This document shows positions 23,224 to 32,128 of a stretch of 37,471 nt of DNA, piece by piece. The notes under the pieces are model-generated. The model was not told the origin of the DNA. It ran no database searches and was given only the letters and a program-made list of their open reading frames with translations. Source of the stretch: Verrucomicrobiaceae bacterium (GTDB lineage Bacteria; Verrucomicrobiota; Verrucomicrobiia; Verrucomicrobiales; DEV007). The translations under genes and the position numbers were made by a program. The DNA lies in assembly GCA_009936795.1 (NCBI GenBank), contig JAACDM010000462.1, forward strand, positions 1-37,471, in the 5' to 3' direction. Each line of letters opens with the position of its first letter. Position 1 is the first letter of the stretch.

Positions 23224-23403
23224 CTAGGTACCGGACTTGGGTCGTGGAAACCGCAAGGTGAAGGTACTGGCTTTACCAGAAGCGCTATCAAGCATGACCT
23301 TGCCGCCGTAAGCCATAAGTAGCATTGACGCCACAGGTGCTCGCAATTCATGCAACACGCGCGCCACAAACCGGCTCTCGATATCACTCGCGACGCAATG
23401 CAT
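23224..23403 (-). pseudogene. Histidine kinase remnant with large internal deletion
   Basis: The minus-strand frame reads DIESRFVARVLHELRAPVAS, the H-box of a HisKA domain with the phospho-accepting His, and within a few residues continues as GGKVMLDSASGKASTFTLRF, the G2 end of a HATPase domain, then stops at TAG 23224-23226. Nearly the whole ATPase domain (N, G1, F boxes) and the sensor part are gone. It lies directly before, and in the same frame as, the decayed response regulator, so an entire two-component system has degenerated here. Confidence 0.7.
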
Positions 23404-23689
23404 GCTGTGTCAACGCCAAGTGGTGCGTCTTTCAATCCACGACAGCAATTACGGTGATAACGCTTGTAGGGTTAAGAAGACGTTCAAAAATATTGTCATA
23501 ACACCACGACCACGCCGAATGCAGCGTTCGACCATCATTCTTCTCCCACTGCGATGTCGTAAATTCTATAACACCGCCCCACTCAAGTATGGGCAGCGGG
23601 AATGACCCACTGAAGACGACATCGATGATCTCCTTCCGGGTGGTGCGACAGATTCTCGCACGTTGCCAGTCGACACTCTAATTATTCGG
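23404..23689. other. 286-nt stretch, no assignable gene
   Basis: Between the kinase remnant and the ankyrin pseudogene. One minus-strand frame is open across about 23440-23670 (including IIDVVFSGSFPLPILEWGG) and could be another fragment, but I do not recognise it and see no start codon or ribosome binding site. Confidence 0.3.
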
Positions 23690-25139
23690 TCGTTGTGTCT
23701 TAGGAGTATTGGCCCAATCAGCAAGATGGCAGCCAAGCTGGGTGTCTCGCCAGAACCTGTCGCCAACAGTGTTTGATAGAGTATCTGCGGAAGGCATAGT
23801 GTGCTCGCTCCCTGCTTCTTCCATTCAAGATAACGCAATCGCATCGTATGGGCGCGCATAGGTCTACCCTGAACTTCGGCCCCAGGATCGGCCCCACGTG
23901 CGATCAGCTCCTGAGCCTCATCCCACTTCTTATCTTGCAGAGCATGGAACATGCGGTGTCTTCTCCTGATTATCACCGGCATCGATTTCTGCAACGGCCT
24001 CTATCAATGCTGGCACTAACTCGAAAGCCCCACCACGAACAGCTGCATGTAGAACAGTCCCGCAAAACCGGTCCGTCATGGTTAGATCTGTTCGCGAAAC
24101 AAGCTGGATGGAAAACTTGAAACGCTCACTGTCTGCAAGCGCTTAATGAAATGCTGAGGGATATTGTCCCACAACAGCACTTACATCCGCGCCTTGCAGT
24201 GAGAGCAAAGCAAAGATCTCGTTTTGATCGCGGTCGATAGCCCAGATTAGCGGTGTCGGTTCTCCTTCCGCAGCGACGAGATTCAGATTAGCATCCCGCT
24301 CATGCAACAGCTTCACAAAGGGATGTCCATCGCGAAGGACGGCAGGATCTAACATCATTATTCTCCTTTCGCGTTTCTTGCCGTCAAAGCGAAACAAATC
24401 GTTCTTGATCTCGTATATGCCATTTGGAGTAGAATTCCTGTTCAACAACAGCCTACCGACACTCTGGAACCCACTCACAATCGCCCCTCCTAGAGGAGAG
24501 CCGCACTCGATATCCACGCCTGACGTTATTAGATATTCACATGCTTTTAGGCGCCCATACTGCGCAGCGATCGAGAGAGCTGTTTCGTGATCGATATCCA
24601 CGCCATTCTTGAGAAGAAACTCTAGAACCCGCAAGTGTCCGTTCCTAGCAGCTCGATGGACGGGAGCGTAACCTTCTTCCACGGCAGAAATCAGAACTGG
24701 GCTGTCTGAGATGATCTTGCTCAGACGCTCACTCTCCCTCGCTTCTCCCTCGCTTCTTCATCAAGCAAATCGAGCGCCGTTTCTACTGAAGAAGCTTTCT
24801 CTCACAAGGCGAGTAGATTCTCTCGCCTGAGCCGGGCAAGCGAATCATGCGCGGGAAATTCGGCAAGCTACTGCAGATAAAGCTTCACTGCCTCCTTAGG
24901 GCGGTTCTGCTTACGCCGGACTTCGACGAGCCAGAAGAGCGCTGTAGCGGCGAACTGGCGATGGGAGTGGTAAGTCTCCAACAGCTTCTCATAGCCCGGG
25001 GCCGGTTGCGTCAGGCCTTGAGAGGCTTCCTCCTCAATTAGAGCCTCACGAAGAAGTTTCTCCAAGTCATCTCTGCGAGATTCTTGAGCAGAAAGGCTAA
25101 AGTAACAAGAACCGAAAGAATGAGGATCGATAGCTTCAT
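23690..25139 (-). pseudogene. Exported TPR/ankyrin-repeat protein gene, at least six lesions
   Basis: Read from ATG 25139: signal peptide MKLSILILSVLVTLA; a helical TPR-like part (GYEKLLETYHSHRQFAATAL, NRPKEAVKLYLQ); and then ankyrin repeats (APVHRAARNGHLRVLEFLLK, ALSIAAQYGRLKACEYL, TVLHAAVRGGAFELVPALI, FHALQDKKWDEAQELIARGA). The frame is broken by a missing base in the signal peptide (~25093), TAG 24868-24870, TGA 24802-24804, an 11-nt tandem duplication (24733-24743 / 24744-24754), TAA 24143-24145, and a frameshift near 23955. All lesions are consistent with one ancestral gene. Ankyrin proteins mediate protein binding; no function remains here. The left boundary is approximate. Confidence 0.8.
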
Positions 25140-25180
25140 TATACCAAGATAGCACCTGCCGCTCCCGCATTGCGTCATGG

Positions 25181-26107
25181 ATGCGGCATATCGACATCTG
25201 TCAATCTTGTGCTAGTTCTGGTCCCTTGAAAAGATTCGTTCTCCCCGCTATCATCGTCACGCTCGTCCCCCTGCTCTTTGTCGAACCTCACGTCGCCCGT
25301 TGGCTTGAGTCGAACCGGACGACAAAGCGCCATGGTGAGATCATTCACGAGATCACATCGACATACTCTCACATCAGGGTACGCGAACGAGGCAATGTAC
25401 GTTGCCTGACATTCGTCGATCCAAATGGCCGCGAAGAACGCCAATCGGCAATCGACATAAAGAATCCTCATGCCATGCAGTTGGGCTACACCACCTCATT
25501 CTTTGCCTCGCTGCTATTTCGAGAACCTCAAGAGCGCGTGCTCATCGTTGGTCTGGGAGGAGGCGGCATGGTTCGCTTTCTGAACCATGCTTTTCCCGAA
25601 ACGATGGTCGAAGCAGTGGAGATTGACCGCGTGGTCGTCGGCGTCGCCAAGAACTACTTTGGTACTATGGAAGGCCCCATGACAAAAATTCATGTGGCGG
25701 ACGCCTTTGATTATCTCAAAGAACCTCACGGCCCCTTTGATGCTCTTTACATGGATGCCTTCCTCAAGCCATCAGTCGCTTCAGGTCTGGAGAATGTCAC
25801 CCAGCGACTGAAAACCCTAGAGTTCCTTCAGAGCCTGCGCAGGCAACTAAATCCTGGAGGCATCGTTGCATTTAATCTACACCAATACGCCTCCGCTACC
25901 CAGGACGATCTCGACGCCCTTAAGACGGCGTTCCCGCAGGTCTATCTCTTTGGCGTACCACGGACAGGTAATCTGATAGCCATCTGTACTATTGACCGCC
26001 AACGACTTACTACAGAGACTTTGGCAGAGCGAGCAACCAATCTAGAAACAAAGCTAGATGTCGACCTACCCTGGCAAAGCTTCGTCAATGAGCTACACCA
26101 CCTTTAA
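25181..26107 (+). CDS. Spermidine-synthase-like methyltransferase-fold protein, membrane-anchored
   Basis: A 308-residue protein with one hydrophobic segment near the N-terminus (FVLPAIIVTLVPLLFV) that may anchor it or act as a signal. The rest is a spermidine synthase-type Rossmann fold: RVLIVGLGGGGMVRFLNHAF (nucleotide motif), VEAVEIDRVVVGVAKNYFG, IHVADAFDYLK and FDALYMDAFLK. SpeE uses decarboxylated SAM and putrescine, but many relatives with membrane segments are not polyamine enzymes, and the substrate here is unknown. ATG 25181 is used; TTG 25226, just before the hydrophobic segment, is also possible. Downstream, after 173 nt, is the SenB-like gene on the same strand. Confidence 0.75.
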   Translation: MRHIDICQSCASSGPLKRFVLPAIIVTLVPLLFVEPHVARWLESNRTTKRHGEIIHEITSTYSHIRVRERGNVRCLTFVDPNGREERQSAIDIKNPHAMQLGYTTSFFASLLFREPQERVLIVGLGGGGMVRFLNHAFPETMVEAVEIDRVVVGVAKNYFGTMEGPMTKIHVADAFDYLKEPHGPFDALYMDAFLKPSVASGLENVTQRLKTLEFLQSLRRQLNPGGIVAFNLHQYASATQDDLDALKTAFPQVYLFGVPRTGNLIAICTIDRQRLTTETLAERATNLETKLDVDLPWQSFVNELHHL

Positions 26108-26280
26108 CGAAAGATTTCCGTTGATCCCGTCAATGCCCCCTTCTAGCATTCCACAGTGGCCTAGGGAGGTGATTGTAAAATTACTTGGGAGGGGGGGAAT
26201 ACTCCACTTAATGTGCGGTCGCCCCTCAGCTCACACTTTCCTGTCCCGGCATTGGGGCTACGAGGGTGTAAACCTACCTC

Positions 26281-27276
26281 ATGAATCGCCGAATTCTTCT
26301 AGCTTGCCCTTACCCCCTAGATTCTCCCCGCGGAAACAGTGTCTCCGCCAATCGCATCATTGGGATCCTCGAAGGGCTTGGCCGCACTGTCATTCCGATA
26401 TCTGGCCGAACTTCCTCTGAAGGCTCAGGAGATATTCTTATCGCGCTGCACGCAAGAAAGAGCGCTACGGCCATCGAAAGCTTTCACGCGAGGCATCCGC
26501 AACGCCCTGTCATCATCTTGCTCACAGGCTCCGATCTCTATGCCGATCTAGAAGGTCCTCCAGAGAACCGCACAACCGTGCAGCAAACCCTTGCGCTCGC
26601 AACCCGACTGGTCGTTGCGCAAGGCGCCTCGATCACAGACATCCCAGAAACCTTTCGTGACAAAGCCCAGGTAGTTCCCAAGTCACCGCTAACTAATGTT
26701 CCCACTCGCATGAAGAACCGGTCACCAGGGCTCCTGAACGTCGTCCTTTCCAGTCACCTGCGCCCAGCCAAAGCACCGCTTCTTGTGCTTGAATCGCTAG
26801 CTCTTTTACCGGAGAGCATCGCCGTTCAGGTTGACCACTATGGACATGCAGAGGATCCGGATCTAGGCCGCTATGCCCTCAATGCTTCTAAAGTCCCCAG
26901 AACTAAGTACTACTGGCATGGCAACAAGCCCCACAAAGAGATGTTAGCCACCTTTGCTCAAGCAGATCTCCTGTTAAACACATCTCGAGTCGAGGGCGGC
27001 GCCAATACCCTATGCGAGGCCATTCAAATGGGCCTACCCTGCCTTGCAACATCCATCCCACCCAACGCTGGCATGCTAGGTGAAGACTACCCTGGGCTCT
27101 TTCCAATGGATGATGCTCAGGCTCTAGCAATGTTGATAGAACGAAGCACTTCAGATGCCGATTTCCTCAACCAACTCACCTTAAAGGTTGAAATGAGGGC
27201 CCCTTTCTTTACAAGGCAGGCTGAAGCGGAAGCTTGGCAGAAAGTGATCGAGGAAGCATCGTCCCTGTCTACGTAG
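26281..27276 (+). CDS. senB: SenB-like glycosyltransferase (selenosugar synthase family)
   Basis: A 331-residue GT-B fold glycosyltransferase. Its blocks match the TIGR04348 family as I remember it: ALHARKS (55-61), HPQRPVIILLTGSDLY (72-87), SRVEGGANTLCEA (235-247), GMLGEDYPGLFP (264-275), and a tail ending EAWQKVIEEA. Members include SenB, which joins selenophosphate to a UDP-sugar in selenoneine synthesis. The usual partners SenA (selenoneine synthase) and SenC/SelD (selenophosphate synthetase) are not in the window, so the product could be a selenosugar or, if the member has diverged, another glycoside. It has its own 173-nt upstream gap. The family call is fairly sure; selenium as substrate is inferred. 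Confidence 0.7.
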   Translation: MNRRILLACPYPLDSPRGNSVSANRIIGILEGLGRTVIPISGRTSSEGSGDILIALHARKSATAIESFHARHPQRPVIILLTGSDLYADLEGPPENRTTVQQTLALATRLVVAQGASITDIPETFRDKAQVVPKSPLTNVPTRMKNRSPGLLNVVLSSHLRPAKAPLLVLESLALLPESIAVQVDHYGHAEDPDLGRYALNASKVPRTKYYWHGNKPHKEMLATFAQADLLLNTSRVEGGANTLCEAIQMGLPCLATSIPPNAGMLGEDYPGLFPMDDAQALAMLIERSTSDADFLNQLTLKVEMRAPFFTRQAEAEAWQKVIEEASSLST

Positions 27277-27399
27277 CATCGCTATTCTTGGCCGTCCTCA
27301 AAGGCGGCACACTTCTGCTAGAAATACATCATCGCCTGCTACACAGCCAATGCCTTGGACCAAAATTACTAACACTATATTTCGTAATAGTGCGTGTTT

Positions 27400-28185
27400 C
27401 TATCGCCTCACCCGGACCTCATCCGCGCTCGCCAGTACGCACCTCTTTCCTCCGCCAACGTCCAAGACGCGCTCACCTTCCGACCCAAGGTCAATCGCCG
27501 TGCCCTCAATAATCTTCACGCCAAGGCGGGCTCGTACCGGTTTGCCTAACGAGTAATGAGCCTTCTTCAACTCCGCCAATTGCTTTGCAAACGCCTCAGC
27601 TGGCGAACTCAGGATATCCGAGAGGCGATCAAGAATCCCGGCAGCAAAACCTACGCGGTCAATCCAGGTTCCCGTCACCTCCCGCAGCGACGTGGCAAGG
27701 TCTCGAATCTCCTCGGGCAATTCATCCTGTTGGACATTCACATTTACCCCAACACCAATCACGGCAGAAGCTTCTCCACCACCTTGCATCTTCGTTTCAG
27801 CAAGTATTCCTGACACCTTACGATCCCCCAGATACAGGTCATTGGGCCACTTCACGAGGGGAGACGCTGGCGGATAGCCCTCAAGCGCTCGCTTCAAAGC
27901 CAACGCCGTCAGGTGCGTCAGCCTTCCCCAGTCACGTAGCGGCCAAGCTGGCCGAACCCGGCAAGAGAAGAGGAGATTGCTCTCGGGCGGCCCTCCAAAC
28001 CAAACGTTTCCGCGTCGCCCACGACCCGCCGTTTGCCGTTCAGCAAACAGCACCGTGCCAACAGTTTCTGAACCAACTGGCAAGTCGAGCACCGCATCGT
28101 TCGTCGAGGCCACCTCATCCGTCACGTGAATACTCCAGGCATCTTCACGCTCCAGAGCAGCACCAACACTTTCCGCATCAAGCAC
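27400..28185 (-). CDS. birA: Biotin--[acetyl-CoA-carboxylase] ligase
   Basis: BirA activates biotin with ATP and attaches it to a Lys of the biotin carboxyl carrier protein. The 261-residue form lacks an N-terminal helix-turn-helix, so it is a ligase only, not a repressor. Signatures are [12 protein letters not shown] (residues near the start), [20 protein letters not shown] with the GRGR(R)G biotinyl-AMP loop, [20 protein letters not shown] and VIGVGVNVN. The start is uncertain: GTG 28185 overlaps the trpG stop and is preferred, while an ATG at 28233 would overlap trpG by 56 nt. It follows trpE-trpG as the third gene of the unit. Confidence 0.9.
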   Translation of the reverse strand: MLDAESVGAALEREDAWSIHVTDEVASTNDAVLDLPVGSETVGTVLFAERQTAGRGRRGNVWFGGPPESNLLFSCRVRPAWPLRDWGRLTHLTALALKRALEGYPPASPLVKWPNDLYLGDRKVSGILAETKMQGGGEASAVIGVGVNVNVQQDELPEEIRDLATSLREVTGTWIDRVGFAAGILDRLSDILSSPAEAFAKQLAELKKAHYSLGKPVRARLGVKIIEGTAIDLGSEGERVLDVGGGKRCVLASADEVRVRR

Positions 28186-28759
28186 TGCCTGGACTTGGTA
28201 AGTCGAGGAAGTTCTGCAAAAGCTGCTTCCCATTCTCAGTCAGAATAGACTCTGGATGAAACTGCAAACCATGAATCGGATACTCACGATGCTGCAAACC
28301 CATGATCTCATTCTCAGCCGTTTCCGCCGTGATCTTGAGCACCTCCGGAAAGGTCTCTCGTTTCACAATAAGAGAGTGATAACGGGTCGCCTCAAATGAG
28401 TCAGGCAGACCCTCAAAGATACTCTGCCCTTTATGGAGAATGGGGGACGTCTTGCCATGCATGAGACGCTCGGCGCGAATGACATCCCCGCCAAAGACCT
28501 GACCGATGCATTGATGTCCAAGACAGACACCGAGAATCGGAATCGTCTTTCCAAAGGCACGCACCACTTCACAACTAATACCGGCTTCTGCTGGTGTGCA
28601 GGGACCAGGGGAAATACAGATCTTGTCTGGTGCAAGCTCACGGATTTCATCGATGGTGATCTCGTCATTCCGATAGACTTTGAGATCGGCACCGAGCTCA
28701 CGAAAGTACTGCACCAAGTTGTAGGTGAACGAATCGTAATTATCGATTACTAACAACAT
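28178..28759 (-). CDS. trpG: Anthranilate synthase glutamine amidotransferase (also PabA-type)
   Basis: A 193-residue class I glutamine amidotransferase that supplies ammonia to TrpE. It begins [19 protein letters not shown], has the nucleophile loop [16 protein letters not shown] (Cys), and ends with the HPES motif in [14 protein letters not shown] (His and Glu of the triad). The length is standard. It starts 6 nt downstream of trpE, so subunits are made together. Such proteins often serve both anthranilate and aminodeoxychorismate synthases. No pabB is in the window, so a dual role is possible. Confidence 0.95.
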   Translation of the reverse strand: MLLVIDNYDSFTYNLVQYFRELGADLKVYRNDEITIDEIRELAPDKICISPGPCTPAEAGISCEVVRAFGKTIPILGVCLGHQCIGQVFGGDVIRAERLMHGKTSPILHKGQSIFEGLPDSFEATRYHSLIVKRETFPEVLKITAETAENEIMGLQHREYPIHGLQFHPESILTENGKQLLQNFLDLPSPGSA

Positions 28760-28765
28760 CTTTGA

Positions 28766-30322
28766 TTAGACTCCTTTAGAAAGGTTCTTGGCATACTCGA
28801 TCGCACGGATCATGCCCATGGCTTTGTTCACGGTCTCTTCGTACTCATTCTCAGGCACCGAATCTGCCCCCACACCTGCACCCGCTTGGACGTAGGCTTT
28901 GCCATTCTTGAGAACACACGTGCGAAGGGCAATGCACGAGTCGAGGTTCCCATCGAAACCGAAATAACCCACGGCCCCGGAGTATGCACAACGTTTGTTC
29001 TTCTCTAGCTCATTGATGATCTGCATGGCACGCACCTTCGGCGAACCAGAAACAGTACCCGCAGGGAAAGTCGCCGCCATGACATCATAGACGGTCTTGT
29101 CTTCGTGAAGTTGACCAACCACGTTTGAGACGATGTGCATGACGTGGCTGTAACGCTCAATGACCATGAGATCCGTCACGTTCACCGTGTCATAGTTCGC
29201 CACACGCCCCACATCATTTCGCGCAAGGTCCACGAGCATCACGTGTTCCGCACACTCTTTGGGATCCCCTAACAAATCCTGCTCCAAAGCGCAGTCCTCT
29301 TCTTCAGACTTGCCACGCCAACGCGTGCCAGCAAGAGGACGAATTTCAATCTTGCGGTCGATGGATCTCACATGCACTTCAGGAGAACTTCCAACCAAGG
29401 AGAAGCCATCTGGAAACTGAAGGCAGAACATGTAGGGCGAGGGATTCACATGTCGCAGTGCCCGGTAAAGATCGATCGGAGGTTCTGTGAAATCGACGGA
29501 GAATCTCTGTGACGGCACCACCTGAAAGATATCACCCGCACGAATGTATTCCTTCGCCTTCTCCACCATTGCACAATACTCCTCCTTAGTCGTGTTGCTA
29601 GACGGTTCCACTCGGTCCGGCTTGGCATAAGTGATGACCGGCTTTGCATGGATAGGCTGTGACAACTTATCAATTAACTTATCGATCCGTTGCCGAGCAG
29701 CAGCATAGGCTTCTTCAGCGTTGGCAAATTCGTCAGTGACTACGTTGGCCACGACTTGGATCCGCCGATACTTGTGATCAAAGATGAGCACATCATTCGC
29801 CACCATAAAGAGCATGTCAGGGACACCGAGAATATCCTCAGGTGGGTCGGGCACCGTCGGCTCAAAGTAACGGACCGCATCATAACTCAAGTAGCCAACT
29901 GCCCCACCGTAGAACACCGGCAAGCCGTTAGAATCGGCCGGGCGATAAGCGGCCATCCACACCTCCAGCTCACGCAAGGGATCCCCTTCCGCTTGGTGCG
30001 TTTCCACGGTGCCAGTCTGCACGTTCGTCAGCGTCACCTCGAGTCCGCGACACTCGAAGATCTGACGCGGCTCGCTCCCAAGAAAGGAATAGCGTCCCGC
30101 GTCTTCACGAGTTTCCGCAGATTCAAAGAGGAACGCGTAGTCCCCATCGTTGATCTTTCGAAACGCCGAAAGAGGCGTTTCATAATCGGCTGCCAATTCA
30201 GTGTACGTGGGCACAAGATTCCCGGCAGCGAATTGCGCAGCAAAGGTCTCGAAATCAGGCTTGAGAGGCGTCTCGGGCACAGTGAATTCAGTTTGGAGAG
30301 CGAAACTCGTTTCGCAAGCCAT
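28766..30322 (-). CDS. trpE: Anthranilate synthase component I
   Basis: TrpE converts chorismate and ammonia to anthranilate, the first step to tryptophan. The product is 518 residues from ATG 30322. The N-terminal Trp-feedback domain includes LAADYETPLSAFRK and YSFLGSEP. The chorismate-binding half has AGDIFQVVPSQRFS, GSSPEVHVR, IEIRPLAGTRWRG (Trp instead of the usual Pro in RPLAGTRPRG), VMLVDLARNDVGRV, TFPAGTVSGSPK and QAGAGVGADS. Upstream ATGs at 30364 and 30409 exist in frame, but the divergent rhomboid gene starts at 30363, so 30322 leaves room for promoters. I see no clear trp leader or attenuator in the 40-nt gap. Confidence 0.95.
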   Translation of the reverse strand: MACETSFALQTEFTVPETPLKPDFETFAAQFAAGNLVPTYTELAADYETPLSAFRKINDGDYAFLFESAETREDAGRYSFLGSEPRQIFECRGLEVTLTNVQTGTVETHQAEGDPLRELEVWMAAYRPADSNGLPVFYGGAVGYLSYDAVRYFEPTVPDPPEDILGVPDMLFMVANDVLIFDHKYRRIQVVANVVTDEFANAEEAYAAARQRIDKLIDKLSQPIHAKPVITYAKPDRVEPSSNTTKEEYCAMVEKAKEYIRAGDIFQVVPSQRFSVDFTEPPIDLYRALRHVNPSPYMFCLQFPDGFSLVGSSPEVHVRSIDRKIEIRPLAGTRWRGKSEEEDCALEQDLLGDPKECAEHVMLVDLARNDVGRVANYDTVNVTDLMVIERYSHVMHIVSNVVGQLHEDKTVYDVMAATFPAGTVSGSPKVRAMQIINELEKNKRCAYSGAVGYFGFDGNLDSCIALRTCVLKNGKAYVQAGAGVGADSVPENEYEETVNKAMGMIRAIEYAKNLSKGV

Positions 30323-30362
30323 CACTTGGCAATCTTCCGAGCCGACACTACCCTTTGCTGCC

Positions 30363-31223
30363 ATGTCGGACGAGGCTGATTCCGCTCCTACCCACCCACC
30401 GGCTAACACAGCGTTAGCCGCTCGCTACGGATCTGCTCGAGAAGCTTTTGATCATGCGCTGGTCATCCTCGCCATGAATTTGCCTTACTGGCATGTCCAC
30501 CAATCTGGCAGCCACGAACTCTACGTTGAGGAAGAGCGACTCGGACAAGTCGCAGATGAATTGCGTGCCTATCGCCAAGAACAGGCCTCCTGGCGGCCCG
30601 TAGATCCAGACGCTGGAGTGGCCGACTATCCAGCTAGCTTCTACGTTCCCTATGTCGCGACCCTAATCCTGACGTTATCCTTCATTCTGCAGAACGCCTA
30701 CGCGCCATACTATGCCACTATTGGAAGGATGGACACCCTGGGGTTCCTCTCTCGAAACGAGTGGTGGCGCCCGCTCACCGCGCTGTTCCTTCATGCAGAT
30801 GTTCCTCATGTTCTTGGAAACATCGTCTTCGGCCTGTGGTACGGCACGTTGGTCAATCGCACCTATGGCACTCTGCTCGGCTGGAGCCTCATGTTGGCCA
30901 GTGGAATCTTGGGAAACACGCTCGTCGCTCTGCATCGGTTTCCGGCATCCCATTTCTCGATTGGAGCTTCCACAGCTGTCTTTGGAGCTTTGGGTCTTCT
31001 CGTCGCAGAGGGGTTCGCTCATCGCTGGCGACAGCGTTTCAGTATGCAGGTAGGCCAGCTCCTCATTCCGATGGTTGCTGGGGGGCTCCTCCTGGGCTGG
31101 ACCGGCGGGTTTCACGATCCCCAGATCGACGGCCTGGCTCATGTGGGAGGATTTCTCTCAGGTTTCATGTTAGGTCTGGCCGCTTCTTTCCTTCCGAGGA
31201 AAGAAGCAGGAGTTAGCAAGTGA
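30363..31223 (+). CDS. Rhomboid-family intramembrane serine protease
   Basis: A 286-residue membrane protease. The N-terminal 85 residues are soluble and acidic. The core has six or so helices: W-R fingerprint in NEWWRPLTALFLH, HVLGNIVF (H149 and N153 of the oxyanion site), GASTAVFGALG with the nucleophile S203 of GxSx, and the catalytic H260 in DGLAHVGGFLSG. It cleaves single-pass substrates within the membrane. It starts at ATG 30363; the frame is open to 30201 but this is inside trpE on the other strand. It is 31 nt upstream of the MYG1-like gene and is probably co-transcribed with it. Confidence 0.9.
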   Translation: MSDEADSAPTHPPANTALAARYGSAREAFDHALVILAMNLPYWHVHQSGSHELYVEEERLGQVADELRAYRQEQASWRPVDPDAGVADYPASFYVPYVATLILTLSFILQNAYAPYYATIGRMDTLGFLSRNEWWRPLTALFLHADVPHVLGNIVFGLWYGTLVNRTYGTLLGWSLMLASGILGNTLVALHRFPASHFSIGASTAVFGALGLLVAEGFAHRWRQRFSMQVGQLLIPMVAGGLLLGWTGGFHDPQIDGLAHVGGFLSGFMLGLAASFLPRKEAGVSK

Positions 31224-31254
31224 CGCCGGGCTCGGAGAGTGGCAGGCTGTTGGC

Positions 31255-32115
31255 ATGTTAAAACAAATCATCACTCACCCTGGGAGTGCGCATAAAGACG
31301 ATTTCCTCGCCTGTAGCGTGCTCGTGCACCTCCATGAGGTGCCAATTCTGCGGCGAGAACCAACGGAAGAGGATCTCAACGATCCGGGCATCTGTGTGGT
31401 GGATGTAGGTGGCCGGCACGAGCCCGAGCTAAAGAACTTCGATCACCATCAGTTCCCTCAAGATGAACCGCCTGTCTGTGCGCTTTCGCTAGTGCTAAAA
31501 GACCTTGGGATTTACGACGATGCAAAGAAGTTCTGTGATTGGCTAGAACCTGCCGAGTGGCTCGATTGCTTGGGCCCCGTGGACACCGCAAAGAAGCTTG
31601 GCGCCCCTCGGGCAGTCATCAGCCAGTTGCTCTCGCCGATCGATGTGACTATGCTGAAGCGCTTCGCTTCCGAAACTCAACTCACGTTCCGGTGTCCGAT
31701 CTGGCAGCTAATGCGCATGGTTGGTGAAGATCTTGTCGCCTACCTGCGCAGCTTGCGCAATCGGCTCGATTTCATTCACGACCGTGCCGAGTGGTGGACG
31801 ATTGACACCAAACAAGGAGCCTTCGAAGCCCTCTTCATGCCCCGGATCGAACCGATCAACGGTGAGCCTTCCTTTGGGTTGAATCGCTATATCGAGGAAG
31901 TAGGCAAGCAGGATGAGGTCATCGCGCTTGTTTATCCAGATCGCCGGGGCGGTGGCTATGGGCTAGGGCGTTTCAATGACAATCGCCGGATGGACTTCAC
32001 CCGAGTGGGCGAGGAAGAAGACGTCCACTTTGCCCACGGGCGTGGCTTCGTCGCAAAGACGTCAGCCACCGATCCAGATCGGCTGAAAGAGTTGCTGGCC
32101 CAGGCCTATCATTAA
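31255..32115 (+). CDS. MYG1/UPF0160-family metal-dependent hydrolase
   Basis: A 286-residue DHH-like protein of the MYG1 family. It shows the metal site HPGSAHKDDFLACSVLVH near the start (the family has H-x-x-x-x-H-x-D-x-x-x-A), VVDVGGRHEPELKNFDHHQ (DHH motif at about 55-72), and later CPIWQLMRM. The C-terminus has GRRxxGGYGLGRF-like loops (DRRGGGYGLGRFND) and FAHGRGFVAKT. The eukaryotic homologue is a 3'-5' RNA exonuclease; bacterial members are uncharacterised. It is downstream of the rhomboid gene and convergent with the SDH-type protease, with 13 nt between stops. Confidence 0.8.
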   Translation: MLKQIITHPGSAHKDDFLACSVLVHLHEVPILRREPTEEDLNDPGICVVDVGGRHEPELKNFDHHQFPQDEPPVCALSLVLKDLGIYDDAKKFCDWLEPAEWLDCLGPVDTAKKLGAPRAVISQLLSPIDVTMLKRFASETQLTFRCPIWQLMRMVGEDLVAYLRSLRNRLDFIHDRAEWWTIDTKQGAFEALFMPRIEPINGEPSFGLNRYIEEVGKQDEVIALVYPDRRGGGYGLGRFNDNRRMDFTRVGEEEDVHFAHGRGFVAKTSATDPDRLKELLAQAYH

Positions 32116-32128
32116 CAGGGAGAACAAA

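Noticed and set aside
27585-28259. 224-residue plus-strand open frame
   Set aside because: It is antisense to birA, whose ligase motifs are unmistakable, and has low-complexity Ser/Pro/His composition.
29690-30379. 229-residue plus-strand open frame
   Set aside because: It is antisense to trpE and shows no domain of its own.
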